A DNA stretch of 64,000 nucleotides from Akkermansiaceae bacterium. Its GTDB lineage: Bacteria; Verrucomicrobiota; Verrucomicrobiia; Verrucomicrobiales; Akkermansiaceae. The stretch lies in assembly GCA_903906515.1 (NCBI GenBank), contig CAIVKO010000065.1, forward strand, positions 1-64,000, in the 5' to 3' direction. Below are positions 36,103-44,725 of the stretch, in pieces. Position 1 is the stretch's first letter; each line of letters starts with the position of its first letter. The position numbers were made by a program, and so were the translations under genes. The notes under the pieces are model-generated. The model did no database searches and was not told the DNA's origin. It was given only the letters and a program-made list of their open reading frames with translations.

Positions 36103-36897
36103 TCAGCCTTTGGCAAGCAGCGGGCCGCAGGCGGCGTGACGCGTGAGAAACTCATCAGCCAAGGCACCGTAGGCTTGGGCTCCGAGGCCGTTCGGATCGT
36201 GCTCGAAGATAGACCGTCCATGGCTGGGTGCCTCACCGATGCGGATGGTCCGGGGAATCATGGTGCCGTACATCTGATCGGGGAAAAACTTGGAGACTTC
36301 ATCCACCACTTGTCTGGAGAGCAGCGTGCGACCGTCATACATCGTCATCACGATGCCTTCGAGGCGGATGTCCTTGTTCGCGTCCGAACCGCGGATCTGG
36401 TCGATGACGTGGACGATTTTGGCGAGTCCTTCGAGGCCGAACCACTCGCACTGGAGAGGGATCAGGATTTCATCCGCAGAGGCAAGGGCTGATGTCATCA
36501 GCACGCCGAGGGATGGCGGGGTGTCGAGGATGCAGAATTCGAAAAGATCGTTCGGTTTCAGGCCCTGGAGGATGGTTCTGAGACGGGTGAGGTGGTCGTC
36601 GCTGCGGGCAAGTTCGATTTCCACGCCGGCGAGGTCCATTTCCGACGGGACGATCGATAGGTTCTCGCGTCCGGTGGGGAGGATTTGTTGGTGGACGGTG
36701 GCCTCGCCCATCAGGACCGGATACATGCTGGCACCATCCGGGGCCTCGATACCGAGTCCGCTGGTGCAGTTGGCTTGGGGATCGAGATCCACCAAAAGGA
36801 CCCGCTGCCCACGCAGGGCGAGAGCGGCGGATAGATTGAGGGCGGTGGTGGTTTTTCCCACTCCTCCCTTCTGGTTGGCAACAGCAATGACTTTCAT
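36103..36897 (-). CDS. parA: ParA/Soj chromosome-partition ATPase
   Basis: Deviant Walker A 'NQKGGVGKTTTALNL' with signature lysine, 'LLVDLDPQANCTSGLG' (Walker A' / switch) and 'FCILDTPPSLGVLM' (Walker B). The length of 264 residues fits small ParA/Soj. Usually parB and a parS site follow; no parB is seen in the window. Start ATG 36897 is canonical ('MKVIAVANQKGG'). Confidence 0.93.
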   Translation of the reverse strand: MKVIAVANQKGGVGKTTTALNLSAALALRGQRVLLVDLDPQANCTSGLGIEAPDGASMYPVLMGEATVHQQILPTGRENLSIVPSEMDLAGVEIELARSDDHLTRLRTILQGLKPNDLFEFCILDTPPSLGVLMTSALASADEILIPLQCEWFGLEGLAKIVHVIDQIRGSDANKDIRLEGIVMTMYDGRTLLSRQVVDEVSKFFPDQMYGTMIPRTIRIGEAPSHGRSIFEHDPNGLGAQAYGALADEFLTRHAACGPLLAKG

Positions 36898-36919
36898 AAG
36901 GCGATGGTTTTGGACGAGT

Positions 36920-38353
36920 TCAAATCACCCGGATCGTTTCGACATCCAGCAGCCTGCCGAGTTTGGTGATTTTATCGGCAAGATGTCCGACGCCGACCGC
37001 GCAATGATGTGCCGGTCCCGCCGCATTCCAAAGGTTTACGAACTGACGTGCCCCGCAGGCGAAGCTGTAGCGGCTGTTAGTGTTGCCGATCTCGAGGATC
37101 GGACCGGGCACGGATTGGCCCTCTGCCACTAACAGGGCGAGTTTGCCACCGGGCCGCTCGATCACGGACAACAACGTCACCGGCCCGTGCTTGACGGCCA
37201 TTTCGACCGACACTCCGCGGCCGACTTTCCCGTGATACACCTTGAGCGGGCGCACCTTGGTTTTTCCTTCGGCGATGGCGATGTGCCCCGGTCCGTCGTG
37301 TCCCATCAGGACGACGTCTGCGGTGAAGTCCATCGCGTAATATTCCGTGAACGAGCCGCCGGCACCGAACAGGTCCATGATTTTCATCGCCTGGACGTTC
37401 TTCACCTCATACTCGCCGGCCACCGGGATCCCCCGCGCCGTCAGTAGGGAGGTGCCCAAAATGATAGAAGAAAGGGTGACCTCGTTTTCCGCAACACCAC
37501 TACCCTTGTAGTAGTATGCCATCGATCCCAAATCGTGAAGATCCACCAGGCGGTCGAGGGCGAGTGAGGTTCTGGCAGCCTCTTCAAGATCTTCAGCGGG
37601 GCAATCTTTCTCGATATCGAAGGTTGTGCCGAATTCTTCCAGACGTTTCGCCACTTCGGAGGCCGTCACGTCGCGCCGAAGCGCGGCGAGTTCGTCCACC
37701 TCGAGGATTTCGATATGGGTGCCGAACACCGCGCACTGCAAGGTGGTGTCCGAGTAAATATCCAGCATCCCGTTGTAGTAATGGCCCATCAGCCCAAGGC
37801 GATTGCCATTCATTCCGGCAGCAACCCGGGCAGCTTCCACCCATTCGTCGATCTCACGCCAGCACTCAGGATCCCCGTCAATAACACCGGTCACCTGATG
37901 GAAGGGAATCCCGCATCGTTGGAACACGTTCGCGATTTCCGGAACCGGACATGCGGAGCAAAATGATAGCCAATCGCCGGTCATGGCGGTCCGATCATCG
38001 AGTGCGTTGAAGCGGGCATAGTCGATGGCGGGTTCCGGCGCGAGGTTGAGCACGATCACCGGAACTTTGGAGCGGCGAACCACCGGCAGCACCGTCGATG
38101 AAAGCGCGTAGGTGGTTACGTGGAGGAAAATCACATCCACATCGGCACGGCGGAATTCCCGGCCTGCTTCGTAAGCCCGTTGAGGATTGTCCACCAACCC
38201 GAGGTTGACGATTTCCACATCCGACCGATCGATTTTTTCAGCCACGCGGGCCAGGTATCCTTCCAAACGTTCTTTCAGCCCGTCGAACTGGGGCCAGTAA
38301 GTGTCCAAGCCAATACCGAAAATTCCGATACGGAGTGGGTGCGCGGATTTCAT
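36920..38353 (-). CDS. L-fucose/L-arabinose isomerase-family protein
   Basis: ATG 38353 is chosen ('MKSAHPLRIGIFGIGLDTYWPQ'). The longer frame to 38506 would read through a repeat element. Blocks typical of this family: 'VIFLHVTTYALSSTVLPVV', 'GLMGHYYNGMLDIYSD', 'GVAENEVTLSSIILGTSLL', 'EYYAMDFTADVVLMGHDGPGH'. It should interconvert an aldose and a ketose. With fucosidases nearby, an L-fucose or L-arabinose substrate is plausible; the exact substrate is not readable. 23 bases separate its stop from the parA start. Confidence 0.85.
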   Translation of the reverse strand: MKSAHPLRIGIFGIGLDTYWPQFDGLKERLEGYLARVAEKIDRSDVEIVNLGLVDNPQRAYEAGREFRRADVDVIFLHVTTYALSSTVLPVVRRSKVPVIVLNLAPEPAIDYARFNALDDRTAMTGDWLSFCSACPVPEIANVFQRCGIPFHQVTGVIDGDPECWREIDEWVEAARVAAGMNGNRLGLMGHYYNGMLDIYSDTTLQCAVFGTHIEILEVDELAALRRDVTASEVAKRLEEFGTTFDIEKDCPAEDLEEAARTSLALDRLVDLHDLGSMAYYYKGSGVAENEVTLSSIILGTSLLTARGIPVAGEYEVKNVQAMKIMDLFGAGGSFTEYYAMDFTADVVLMGHDGPGHIAIAEGKTKVRPLKVYHGKVGRGVSVEMAVKHGPVTLLSVIERPGGKLALLVAEGQSVPGPILEIGNTNSRYSFACGARQFVNLWNAAGPAHHCAVGVGHLADKITKLGRLLDVETIRVI

Positions 38354-38447
38354 GATATGGATTGTGGTCGATCGGGCCGAGGCGGTAAAGCGGATTCCGA
38401 AAGGTTTGAAAATTCCCGGAAAAATGGCCACGACGGGCTCTTTTGAG

Positions 38448-38532
38448 CGGTCCGCGAGAATGGGGCATGAACGATCAGCCATGAGTCGATTATCAACCAT
38501 TTCCATGATCGCCCGCGTTCTCCTTCATTCGC
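38448..38532 (-). repeat. interspersed palindromic repeat, copy 2 (core only)
   Basis: Read on the opposite strand it matches the core of copy 1 (2568-2658) with only a handful of differences, from GGTCCGCGAGAATG to CTTCATTCGCC. The outer arms of copies 1 and 3 are not present. It lies just upstream of the isomerase start and supplies part of an apparent upstream extension of that reading frame. Confidence 0.75.
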
Positions 38533-38795
38533 CCTGCATCCAGCGCAACCGTGCCGTTCCCTTCCCGCCCTTGAGCGCGGGAAAGAGGCCGGTTTCCTAC
38601 GTGATCAGCCCGGATGCTGATAACAAGAGGCCTCCCAAGACGTATTCCGTCTCCGTGGTCCGGTTTCCTTCACCTTCAGCTCTTGGACTAATGATGGCGA
38701 TTTGGGAATCTCCACCAGCTCTGCGCACTTGCCAACCGTCTGGTGCCGGAAACTGCCCGCAAGTAAATCGCTGATTTTCCCGTAAAGAACCCATC

Positions 38796-40865
38796 ATGAA
38801 ATCTTACCCGCGCGCATCACGCGTTTCTTCCCTCGTAGCCTTGCTCTTCGCCGCATTGCTGTTGGCGCCTCCCGCATCCCTGCACGCCGCCGATGCCAAC
38901 TCGCGCTGCGAATATCCTGCTGGCACCATCCTGAATCTCTGCAACCCGCCGTATTCCGCCGATCCGACCGGCAAGTGTGACTCAACGGAAGCGATCCTGC
39001 GGGCGCTGGATGATGTCACGCGTATCACCCAACTGGCGTTCCGGCAGGGTTTGGCGGAGGTGGAGGCATTGCCTGCGAAGGGGCGGCACTATCTAACGGG
39101 AGGTGTCGAGAACCACCGTGCCGACGGAGTGGTGCATGTCTCGTGTTGTGCCCGGTTGCCATACGTGCCTGCGCTGTATTTTCCGGAGGGGACCTATCTG
39201 GTTTCGGATACCCTCCGCTACCGCCACAAGGATCTCCAGAACACCTACAAGAACGAGTTGAACCAATGGATCCGGATCCGTGGCGCGGGAGTGGGCCGCA
39301 CGGTGATCCGCCTGCGTGACCACGCGCCCGGCTTCGGCAAGGACACGCGCAAGCCGGTGATTTCGTTCATGGCTGCGGAGAAAAGCAACGTGTCCATGTC
39401 CAACTACTGCGAGGACCTCACCATCCACAGCGGCAGCGGAAACCCGGGTGCTGTCGGGTTGGATTTCTTCGCCAACAACTCGGGGGCCGTCCGCAATGTG
39501 CGGATCGTCAGCGGGGACGGCTCGGGCTTTGCAGGCCTGCAACTGGGGCACGCCAACTACTCCGGAATCCTCATCAAGCATGTCGAGGTCGAGGGCTTCG
39601 ATCACGGCCTGCATATCGACTCCGGATCCTTCGGCATGTTCGCCCACGCGGAGGACATCCGGCTGCGTGGGCAGAGGGTTTCCGGGATCACGGTGGGAGC
39701 GATTAGTCTCAGCCTGCGCAATATCCAGACAACGGATGTTCCCGTCGGCCTCACCTGTACCAGCCCGCAGGGATTCACGGTGCTAGTTGACTCCGTGTTG
39801 AACGGGAAGGGATCCACCGGCATCGACCACAAGGCGGGCGGGCTTTACGTGTCGAATGTGACGCTATCCGGGTTTGATGATGCGGGAAAGATCGACGAGC
39901 GGGTTTCGCCCGCCGTATTCGGCGAAAAGGGTGCCATGGGCATGGCGCGTCTGCCCGTGGAGGAAACGCCGGTCTATCAGACTAACGGCAAACCATCCAC
40001 CGGCGTCCGCCGCTTCGGAGCCATCGGCAACGGGGTGAACGACGACAGCCCGGCGATCCAGGCGGCAATGGATTCCGGCGTGGCGGACATTCGCTTCGAG
40101 CCCGGGCGCTATCTGTTGAACAGTCCGGTCAGGATCCCTGCCGGCGTCGAACACATCGACTTCGGTTTCTGCGACCTGGTGTCGGGCGTGGATCTCAAGA
40201 ACTCGGATCGCGAGGGGTTTGTCATCGGTGGCGATCAGGGTTCGGATTCGTCTGTTAGACCGGTGTTCATCGAGCGCCTGATGGCATGGGAGCAATGGAA
40301 CGGAGAACACTGCACCTTCACCCATGCATGCACGCGCACCGTCTGCTTCAAGGACATGCATACCCAGACGCTGGACTTCTACCGCAACACCGTGCCCGGG
40401 GCGAAGGTCTTCTTCGACAATGTCGCCACCACCAGCGGTTCGTTTCCAGGTGCCACCGGCCACGGGCGCTGCCCCGTCTCACTGAAGGGGCAGAAGGTTT
40501 GGGCCCGCCAGCTCAATCCCGAGCGGGGCGAGCCGATGATTCTCAACGACGGCAGCGACCTGGTGCTCATGGGCTACAAGTCCGAGGGCGAGGGCACCGT
40601 GGTTCGCACGATCCATGGCGGGCGCACCGAGGTGATGGGCGGTGTCATCAACTTTGGCGGCCAAGAGAATCCCGCCTTTGTGGCGGAGGAGGCGCGGATG
40701 AAGATTTCGACCGCGACCCACGCCTGGCTGGAGGATTACTATTTCCGCACGGCGATCAGTCATACGCAGGACGGAAAAACCACGGTCATCAAGGCAGCGG
40801 ATCTGCCCTTGCGAGGCTTCCCGAAGTCAAGGGGGCCGCAGTATCTCATCCCGCTCTACAAATGA
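38796..40865 (+). CDS. pectate-lyase-superfamily beta-helix protein, exported, two-domain
   Basis: Signal peptide ends 'LHAAD'. Two pectate-lyase_3-type domains are visible. The first (about 50-350) starts with 'NPPYSADPTGKCDSTEAILRAL', the second (about 400-640) with 'GVRRFGAIGNGVNDDSPAIQAAM'. Each is followed by irregular beta-helix turns. It probably binds or cuts an acidic or pectic chain. Its stop overlaps the start of the next gene (ATGA, 40862-40865), so the two are made together. Confidence 0.85.
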   Translation: MKSYPRASRVSSLVALLFAALLLAPPASLHAADANSRCEYPAGTILNLCNPPYSADPTGKCDSTEAILRALDDVTRITQLAFRQGLAEVEALPAKGRHYLTGGVENHRADGVVHVSCCARLPYVPALYFPEGTYLVSDTLRYRHKDLQNTYKNELNQWIRIRGAGVGRTVIRLRDHAPGFGKDTRKPVISFMAAEKSNVSMSNYCEDLTIHSGSGNPGAVGLDFFANNSGAVRNVRIVSGDGSGFAGLQLGHANYSGILIKHVEVEGFDHGLHIDSGSFGMFAHAEDIRLRGQRVSGITVGAISLSLRNIQTTDVPVGLTCTSPQGFTVLVDSVLNGKGSTGIDHKAGGLYVSNVTLSGFDDAGKIDERVSPAVFGEKGAMGMARLPVEETPVYQTNGKPSTGVRRFGAIGNGVNDDSPAIQAAMDSGVADIRFEPGRYLLNSPVRIPAGVEHIDFGFCDLVSGVDLKNSDREGFVIGGDQGSDSSVRPVFIERLMAWEQWNGEHCTFTHACTRTVCFKDMHTQTLDFYRNTVPGAKVFFDNVATTSGSFPGATGHGRCPVSLKGQKVWARQLNPERGEPMILNDGSDLVLMGYKSEGEGTVVRTIHGGRTEVMGGVINFGGQENPAFVAEEARMKISTATHAWLEDYYFRTAISHTQDGKTTVIKAADLPLRGFPKSRGPQYLIPLYK

Positions 40866-43168
40866 ATGTCCGCATGAATTTCCCGATCCTGACCCTCGTT
40901 GCGTTGTTGCTGGTTCCAGCCGGGCCATCCGCCAGCGCGGCCGCAGCAGACCCATCCATCGTCACGGACGGTGACGCGATCCGGATCAAGGCCGGCGTGC
41001 TGGAGCGGGTCATCAGGGTGTCCGGCGGCGATGTCGCCACCGAGACTCTAACCGTATCCGGAACCCCGTTGATCGCCTGCCCGGCGGATGAATTGTCGTT
41101 CCGGATCACACGGGCCGAACCCAACCGCAACCCGTTGGAATTGCCCATCGATAGTGGCGGTCCGGCGTTGAACGTCGCCGAGGCGAAGGCCAACGACACG
41201 GATGCCCTGAAGGTCAGCGGCAAAACGAAAACCGAACCAAAACCCACCGCAGGGCGGATGCGGTGGATCGATGGACGGACTTTTTCCGCTGCCTCGTGGG
41301 GACGGTGTTTCGATCTAACCAATGTCACTGTCACCCAGCCGCACACCGGTACGCAGCGGGTCGTGATCCGCAGCCGTTCTCTCAAGGATCCAATGCTGGC
41401 CGGTGTCAGCGCCAACCTGATTTACGAGGTGTACGCCGGATACCCGGTGATCCGCAAATGGGTGGAAATCCATAACAACAGCGCCAACTGGCTGAAGCTC
41501 GATAACTTTCTAACGGACAATCTCAAGCTGTGCAATGGCTTTGTCCGGGATGCCGAACTCACGCCCTCCGAGCGAGGCGCCACCTCCTCGATTGTAGCCT
41601 TTTCCCAAGCTGACAACACCAAGGGGGTCATTATCGCCTCCGAAGTTCCCTCCGCGCTCCGGCTCATCACCGAACACGGCGCGGCCGGCTACAACCCGGA
41701 GTTTTTCGAGTGGGTCGTCGGGCCGGCCGAATCCTTCGTCTCCGAGCCAACCTTCCTGTTTGGTTTCAACGGAGAGGCGATCAAGACGGCGTCCGCCGAG
41801 TCGCTGCCGTTAGACCGCGCCGTCGAGGGACGCTTCCGCGATTTCCTCGGCGAGCATCTGGGCATCTCGCCGGCCCGCGCCAGGATCGCGGCACCCTTGT
41901 GGAGCTCGTGGACAAATTTCGGCCATTTGATCAACGATGCGCTGATCCGCGAGCAGGCGGACATCGCCGCCAAGTGCGGGTTTGCCGTGATACAACTCGA
42001 CGACGGCTGGCAGCAGGACCGGCTCGGCATCACGCCAGATGCGAAGACCTTTCCGGATTTCGACGCCACCTGCGACTATATCCGCTCCAAAGGCATGCGG
42101 CTCGGGCTTTGGGTGTCGTGTTTCCGCAGCCGCGATGCCGGCGATTTCAAGGCGCTGCCAGACGCCGCCATTTCACCTGAGGTTCAGCGACTCGACGGCG
42201 TCGCCATGAGCTTCGCCAGTTCCTGGAACCAATACTATGCCAATGACCTGGTCTACCTCCATGACCGCTACGGAGTCACCTACTTCAAGCAGGATTTCTC
42301 GAACATCCAATTCGGCGACCTCGCGGCCGGACACCAGAGCCGCACCCGTAAGGAATCGCTGCTCCGCGGGCTGCGGGGCTTGCTCGAATCCCAGACGCTC
42401 CTGCGCAAACTGGCTCCGGATGTGGCGAATGAAATCACCCATGAAATCTACTGGGGCACGCCCGGCACGCCCTGCGACCTGGCGGCGCTCAAGCATGTCT
42501 CGCTCTATCATATTCCACCGAACGATTACAGTGGTTGCGGCGATTTCAAGGAGCGGCCGCATGACGGATGGAGTCGCCATGGTGTCGAGGCCTTGCGCGA
42601 ACAACTGATCAAGGGCTGCCTGAATGCCCGCAACCGGTTTTACGCTCACCGGGGTCTGCCCTTGGAATGCGTCGAATACTACGGCGCGGCCACCGTGAAT
42701 TGGGAGGGCAGCCTCACCCCGCATGTCCAGGACCGCCAAGTCTGCAGCTGGCTCATGGGTGCGCCCACGGTTTATGCGGGTGATCTTGCCTCTCTGACAG
42801 AAGAGAACATCGCCCGCTACCGCAGCCGCTTCGACATCCTCAAGCGGCTCGATGCCAACTACGGCATCTATCGTAGATTCCAATACAGCGGCGTCCCTGC
42901 GCCCACCGACACCGACTGGCATTGGTGGGGAAAACTCGATCCTCGCGGCAACGGTGCCGTCGTGGTCCTGCGCGGTAGCGGCGGAAACGACCGGCGCTCC
43001 GTCAATATCCCGTGGGTCGATCCCGCAAAATCCTACAAGGTCACGGCGTTGTTGGATCCGCTGGAACTGGGCACCTTCACCGGCAAACAACTGCAGGCCG
43101 GCGGGCTGACCCTTTCCCTGCCGCTCTTCGGCCAGGAAATCCTCGAACTGTCTCCGCCAACCGAATGA
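40862..43168 (+). CDS. clan GH-D (GH36-like) alpha-galactosidase-type enzyme, exported
   Basis: ATG 40862 is chosen for the ATGA overlap with the previous gene, and because a signal peptide ('FPILTLVALLLVPAGPSASA') starts here. The reading frame extends 192 codons upstream without signal. Catalytic barrel: 'GFAVIQLDDGWQQDRLG', 'GLWVSCFRSRDAG', 'VTYFKQDFSNIQFG' (nucleophile Asp in KQD). N-terminal beta domain and C-terminal sandwich are GH-D-like. Expected to release alpha-linked galactose or a similar sugar. Confidence 0.85.
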   Translation: MNVRMNFPILTLVALLLVPAGPSASAAAADPSIVTDGDAIRIKAGVLERVIRVSGGDVATETLTVSGTPLIACPADELSFRITRAEPNRNPLELPIDSGGPALNVAEAKANDTDALKVSGKTKTEPKPTAGRMRWIDGRTFSAASWGRCFDLTNVTVTQPHTGTQRVVIRSRSLKDPMLAGVSANLIYEVYAGYPVIRKWVEIHNNSANWLKLDNFLTDNLKLCNGFVRDAELTPSERGATSSIVAFSQADNTKGVIIASEVPSALRLITEHGAAGYNPEFFEWVVGPAESFVSEPTFLFGFNGEAIKTASAESLPLDRAVEGRFRDFLGEHLGISPARARIAAPLWSSWTNFGHLINDALIREQADIAAKCGFAVIQLDDGWQQDRLGITPDAKTFPDFDATCDYIRSKGMRLGLWVSCFRSRDAGDFKALPDAAISPEVQRLDGVAMSFASSWNQYYANDLVYLHDRYGVTYFKQDFSNIQFGDLAAGHQSRTRKESLLRGLRGLLESQTLLRKLAPDVANEITHEIYWGTPGTPCDLAALKHVSLYHIPPNDYSGCGDFKERPHDGWSRHGVEALREQLIKGCLNARNRFYAHRGLPLECVEYYGAATVNWEGSLTPHVQDRQVCSWLMGAPTVYAGDLASLTEENIARYRSRFDILKRLDANYGIYRRFQYSGVPAPTDTDWHWWGKLDPRGNGAVVVLRGSGGNDRRSVNIPWVDPAKSYKVTALLDPLELGTFTGKQLQAGGLTLSLPLFGQEILELSPPTE

Positions 43169-43180
43169 CAATCAAAACAA

Positions 43181-43700
43181 CTGGTCGATTCACCGAGCGT
43201 GTTTCGCAAGGATGGCCAGTGGTATATGATCTATATCGCCAGCGCCGGAAACGTTGGATACGAGACCTGTCTCGCCCGCAGTGCCGATCTGTTGCATTGG
43301 GAGAAGCTTGGGAAGATCCTGAGCATTCCTGCCGATGGATGGGATTGCTGGCAGCGGGCCGGTTATGTGGCGCTCGGCGATACGACGTGGGGTGGACCCT
43401 GCTAACTCCAGACCTTCGACGACAAGTATTGGATCTCCTACCTCGGCGGCGCAAAACAAGGCTACGAGACCGATCCGCTGGCCATCGGGCTGGCATGGAC
43501 AAAGACGCCCACCGAGGCTCGCGAGTGGACTCCCCTCACGGAAAACCCGGTGCTGACCAGGGATCAGCCCGATGTGCGTGTGTTTGAGAAGGCGACGCTC
43601 TACAAGAGCAACATCATCTGGGACAAACAATACGCCCACAAGCCCTGGGTGGTGAAGCACGACGGCGTGGTCTATCATTTTTACTGCGCGGTGGGTGCTC
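43181..43700 (+). pseudogene. GH43-like glycosidase remnant
   Basis: From just after the GH36-like stop the frame reads 'DSPSVFRKDGQWYMIYIAS' and 'LARSADLLHWEKLGKIL', typical of five-bladed-propeller GH43/GH117-like enzymes. It has no start codon. An in-frame TAA stands at 43402, inside 'GGPC*LQTFDDKYWISYLGG'. After the stop, 'WVVKHDGVVYHFYCAVG' continues, then the frame fuses to GH78 sequence at about 43690-43720. It is not functional. Confidence 0.8.
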
Positions 43701-44491
43701 AGTCCTGCGAGCCGAATCGAATCGGCCAGGTGATTCCGCTTGCTAAGTGCACCGCCCTTGGCGTGAATGCCTGGGAGTTGGATTTCGGCACCAATCTAAC
43801 CGGATTGCTGCGGCTCAAAATGCCCGCTCTTGAATCGGGGCAGAAAGTGGTCATGCGTTTCGCCGACAAGCGGTTCCAGTCTCCTGCGGGGGATAAGACA
43901 CCCGCAGGCCATATCAGAGCAACCGCGACCTGGACCATCAAGACGGACGATGGCGAGGTTGCCTATCAGACATTCAAGCAGGTCGATGAATTCATTTCGG
44001 CTGGCAAAACAGGCGAGGAATTCTGCTCGAAGTTCAACTATCACGGCTTTCGATACGTCATCGTCGAGGGCTTGTCCAAAGCGCCGAAAAAGGAAGACGC
44101 CGAGGCCTTTCTGATCGAGTCGGAGCTCAAGGGTGCAGGTGAATTCGAATGCTCTAACGAATTGTTCAACCGCATCCACAAGGTGAACGTCTGGACGCTG
44201 CGCTGCCTGAATCTCGGTGGTTACATGGTGGACTGTCCGCATCGCGAGCGGCTGGGTTATGGCGACGGACAGTTGGGTGTGGAAGCGTTGGTGATGAGTC
44301 TCAATGCACCCGCTTTTTATGCGAAGTGGACGGAGGACTGGCTGGATGGGCAGAATGACACGGGCGATCTGCCGCATACGGCACCGAAACAAGGGGGCGG
44401 TGGAGGTCCTGTCTGGGGTGGAGCGGGCTGTGTGTTGCCTGCCAAGCTCTATCAATATTATGGCGATAAGTGTTTGTTAGATCGTGCATAA
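43700..44491 (+). pseudogene. GH78 rhamnosidase middle fragment, fused to the GH43-like remnant
   Basis: In the same frame as the second part of the GH43-like remnant: 'WELDFGTNLTGLLRLKMPAL', 'YHGFRYVIVEGL' and 'MVDCPHRERLGYGDGQLGVEALV', the beta domain and start of the (alpha/alpha)6 domain of GH78. Both ends are missing. It breaks off at 44491 in the repeat element copy 3. Compare with the intact GH78 at 20192-22990; the residues differ, so it is not a recent copy of that gene. Confidence 0.8.
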
Positions 44492-44650
44492 GAGCCTGTC
44501 TTAAAAATGGCAGGGACCGACCTCCGGGCGGTCCGTGAGAATGAACGGCGAATGTAAGTCGATGAAACGACATGATGACCATGCATCGGCTCATTCATGA
44601 TCATCTCATTCGCCGGACCGCCCGGAGGTCAGTCCCTGCCATGATACGAC
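44491..44650. repeat. interspersed palindromic repeat, copy 3 (long inverted arms)
   Basis: Left arm 44509-44535 and right arm 44615-44641 are inverted copies of 27 bases with one mismatch; each contains GGCAGGGAC and CTCCGGGCGGTCCG. The preceding 'GAGCCTGTCTTAAAAATGG' closely matches copy 1 at about 2460. No coding region. It marks the broken end of the GH78 fragment, which suggests it took part in the deletion. Confidence 0.85.
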
Positions 44651-44725
44651 ATGCAGAACTGGATATAACGAGATAAAGCAAATGTTGTAAGCTATGAAGC
44701 GAGCGAGCCGTATTTTCAACCCGCC

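Noticed and set aside
38354-38506. N-terminal extension of the isomerase gene to 38506
   Set aside because: These codons lie in repeat copy 2 and show no similarity to the family; ATG 38353 starts the conserved part.
40286-40861. 192-codon extension upstream of the GH36-like gene
   Set aside because: It overlaps the pectate-lyase-like gene in another frame, and the signal peptide begins at 40862 with an ATGA overlap.
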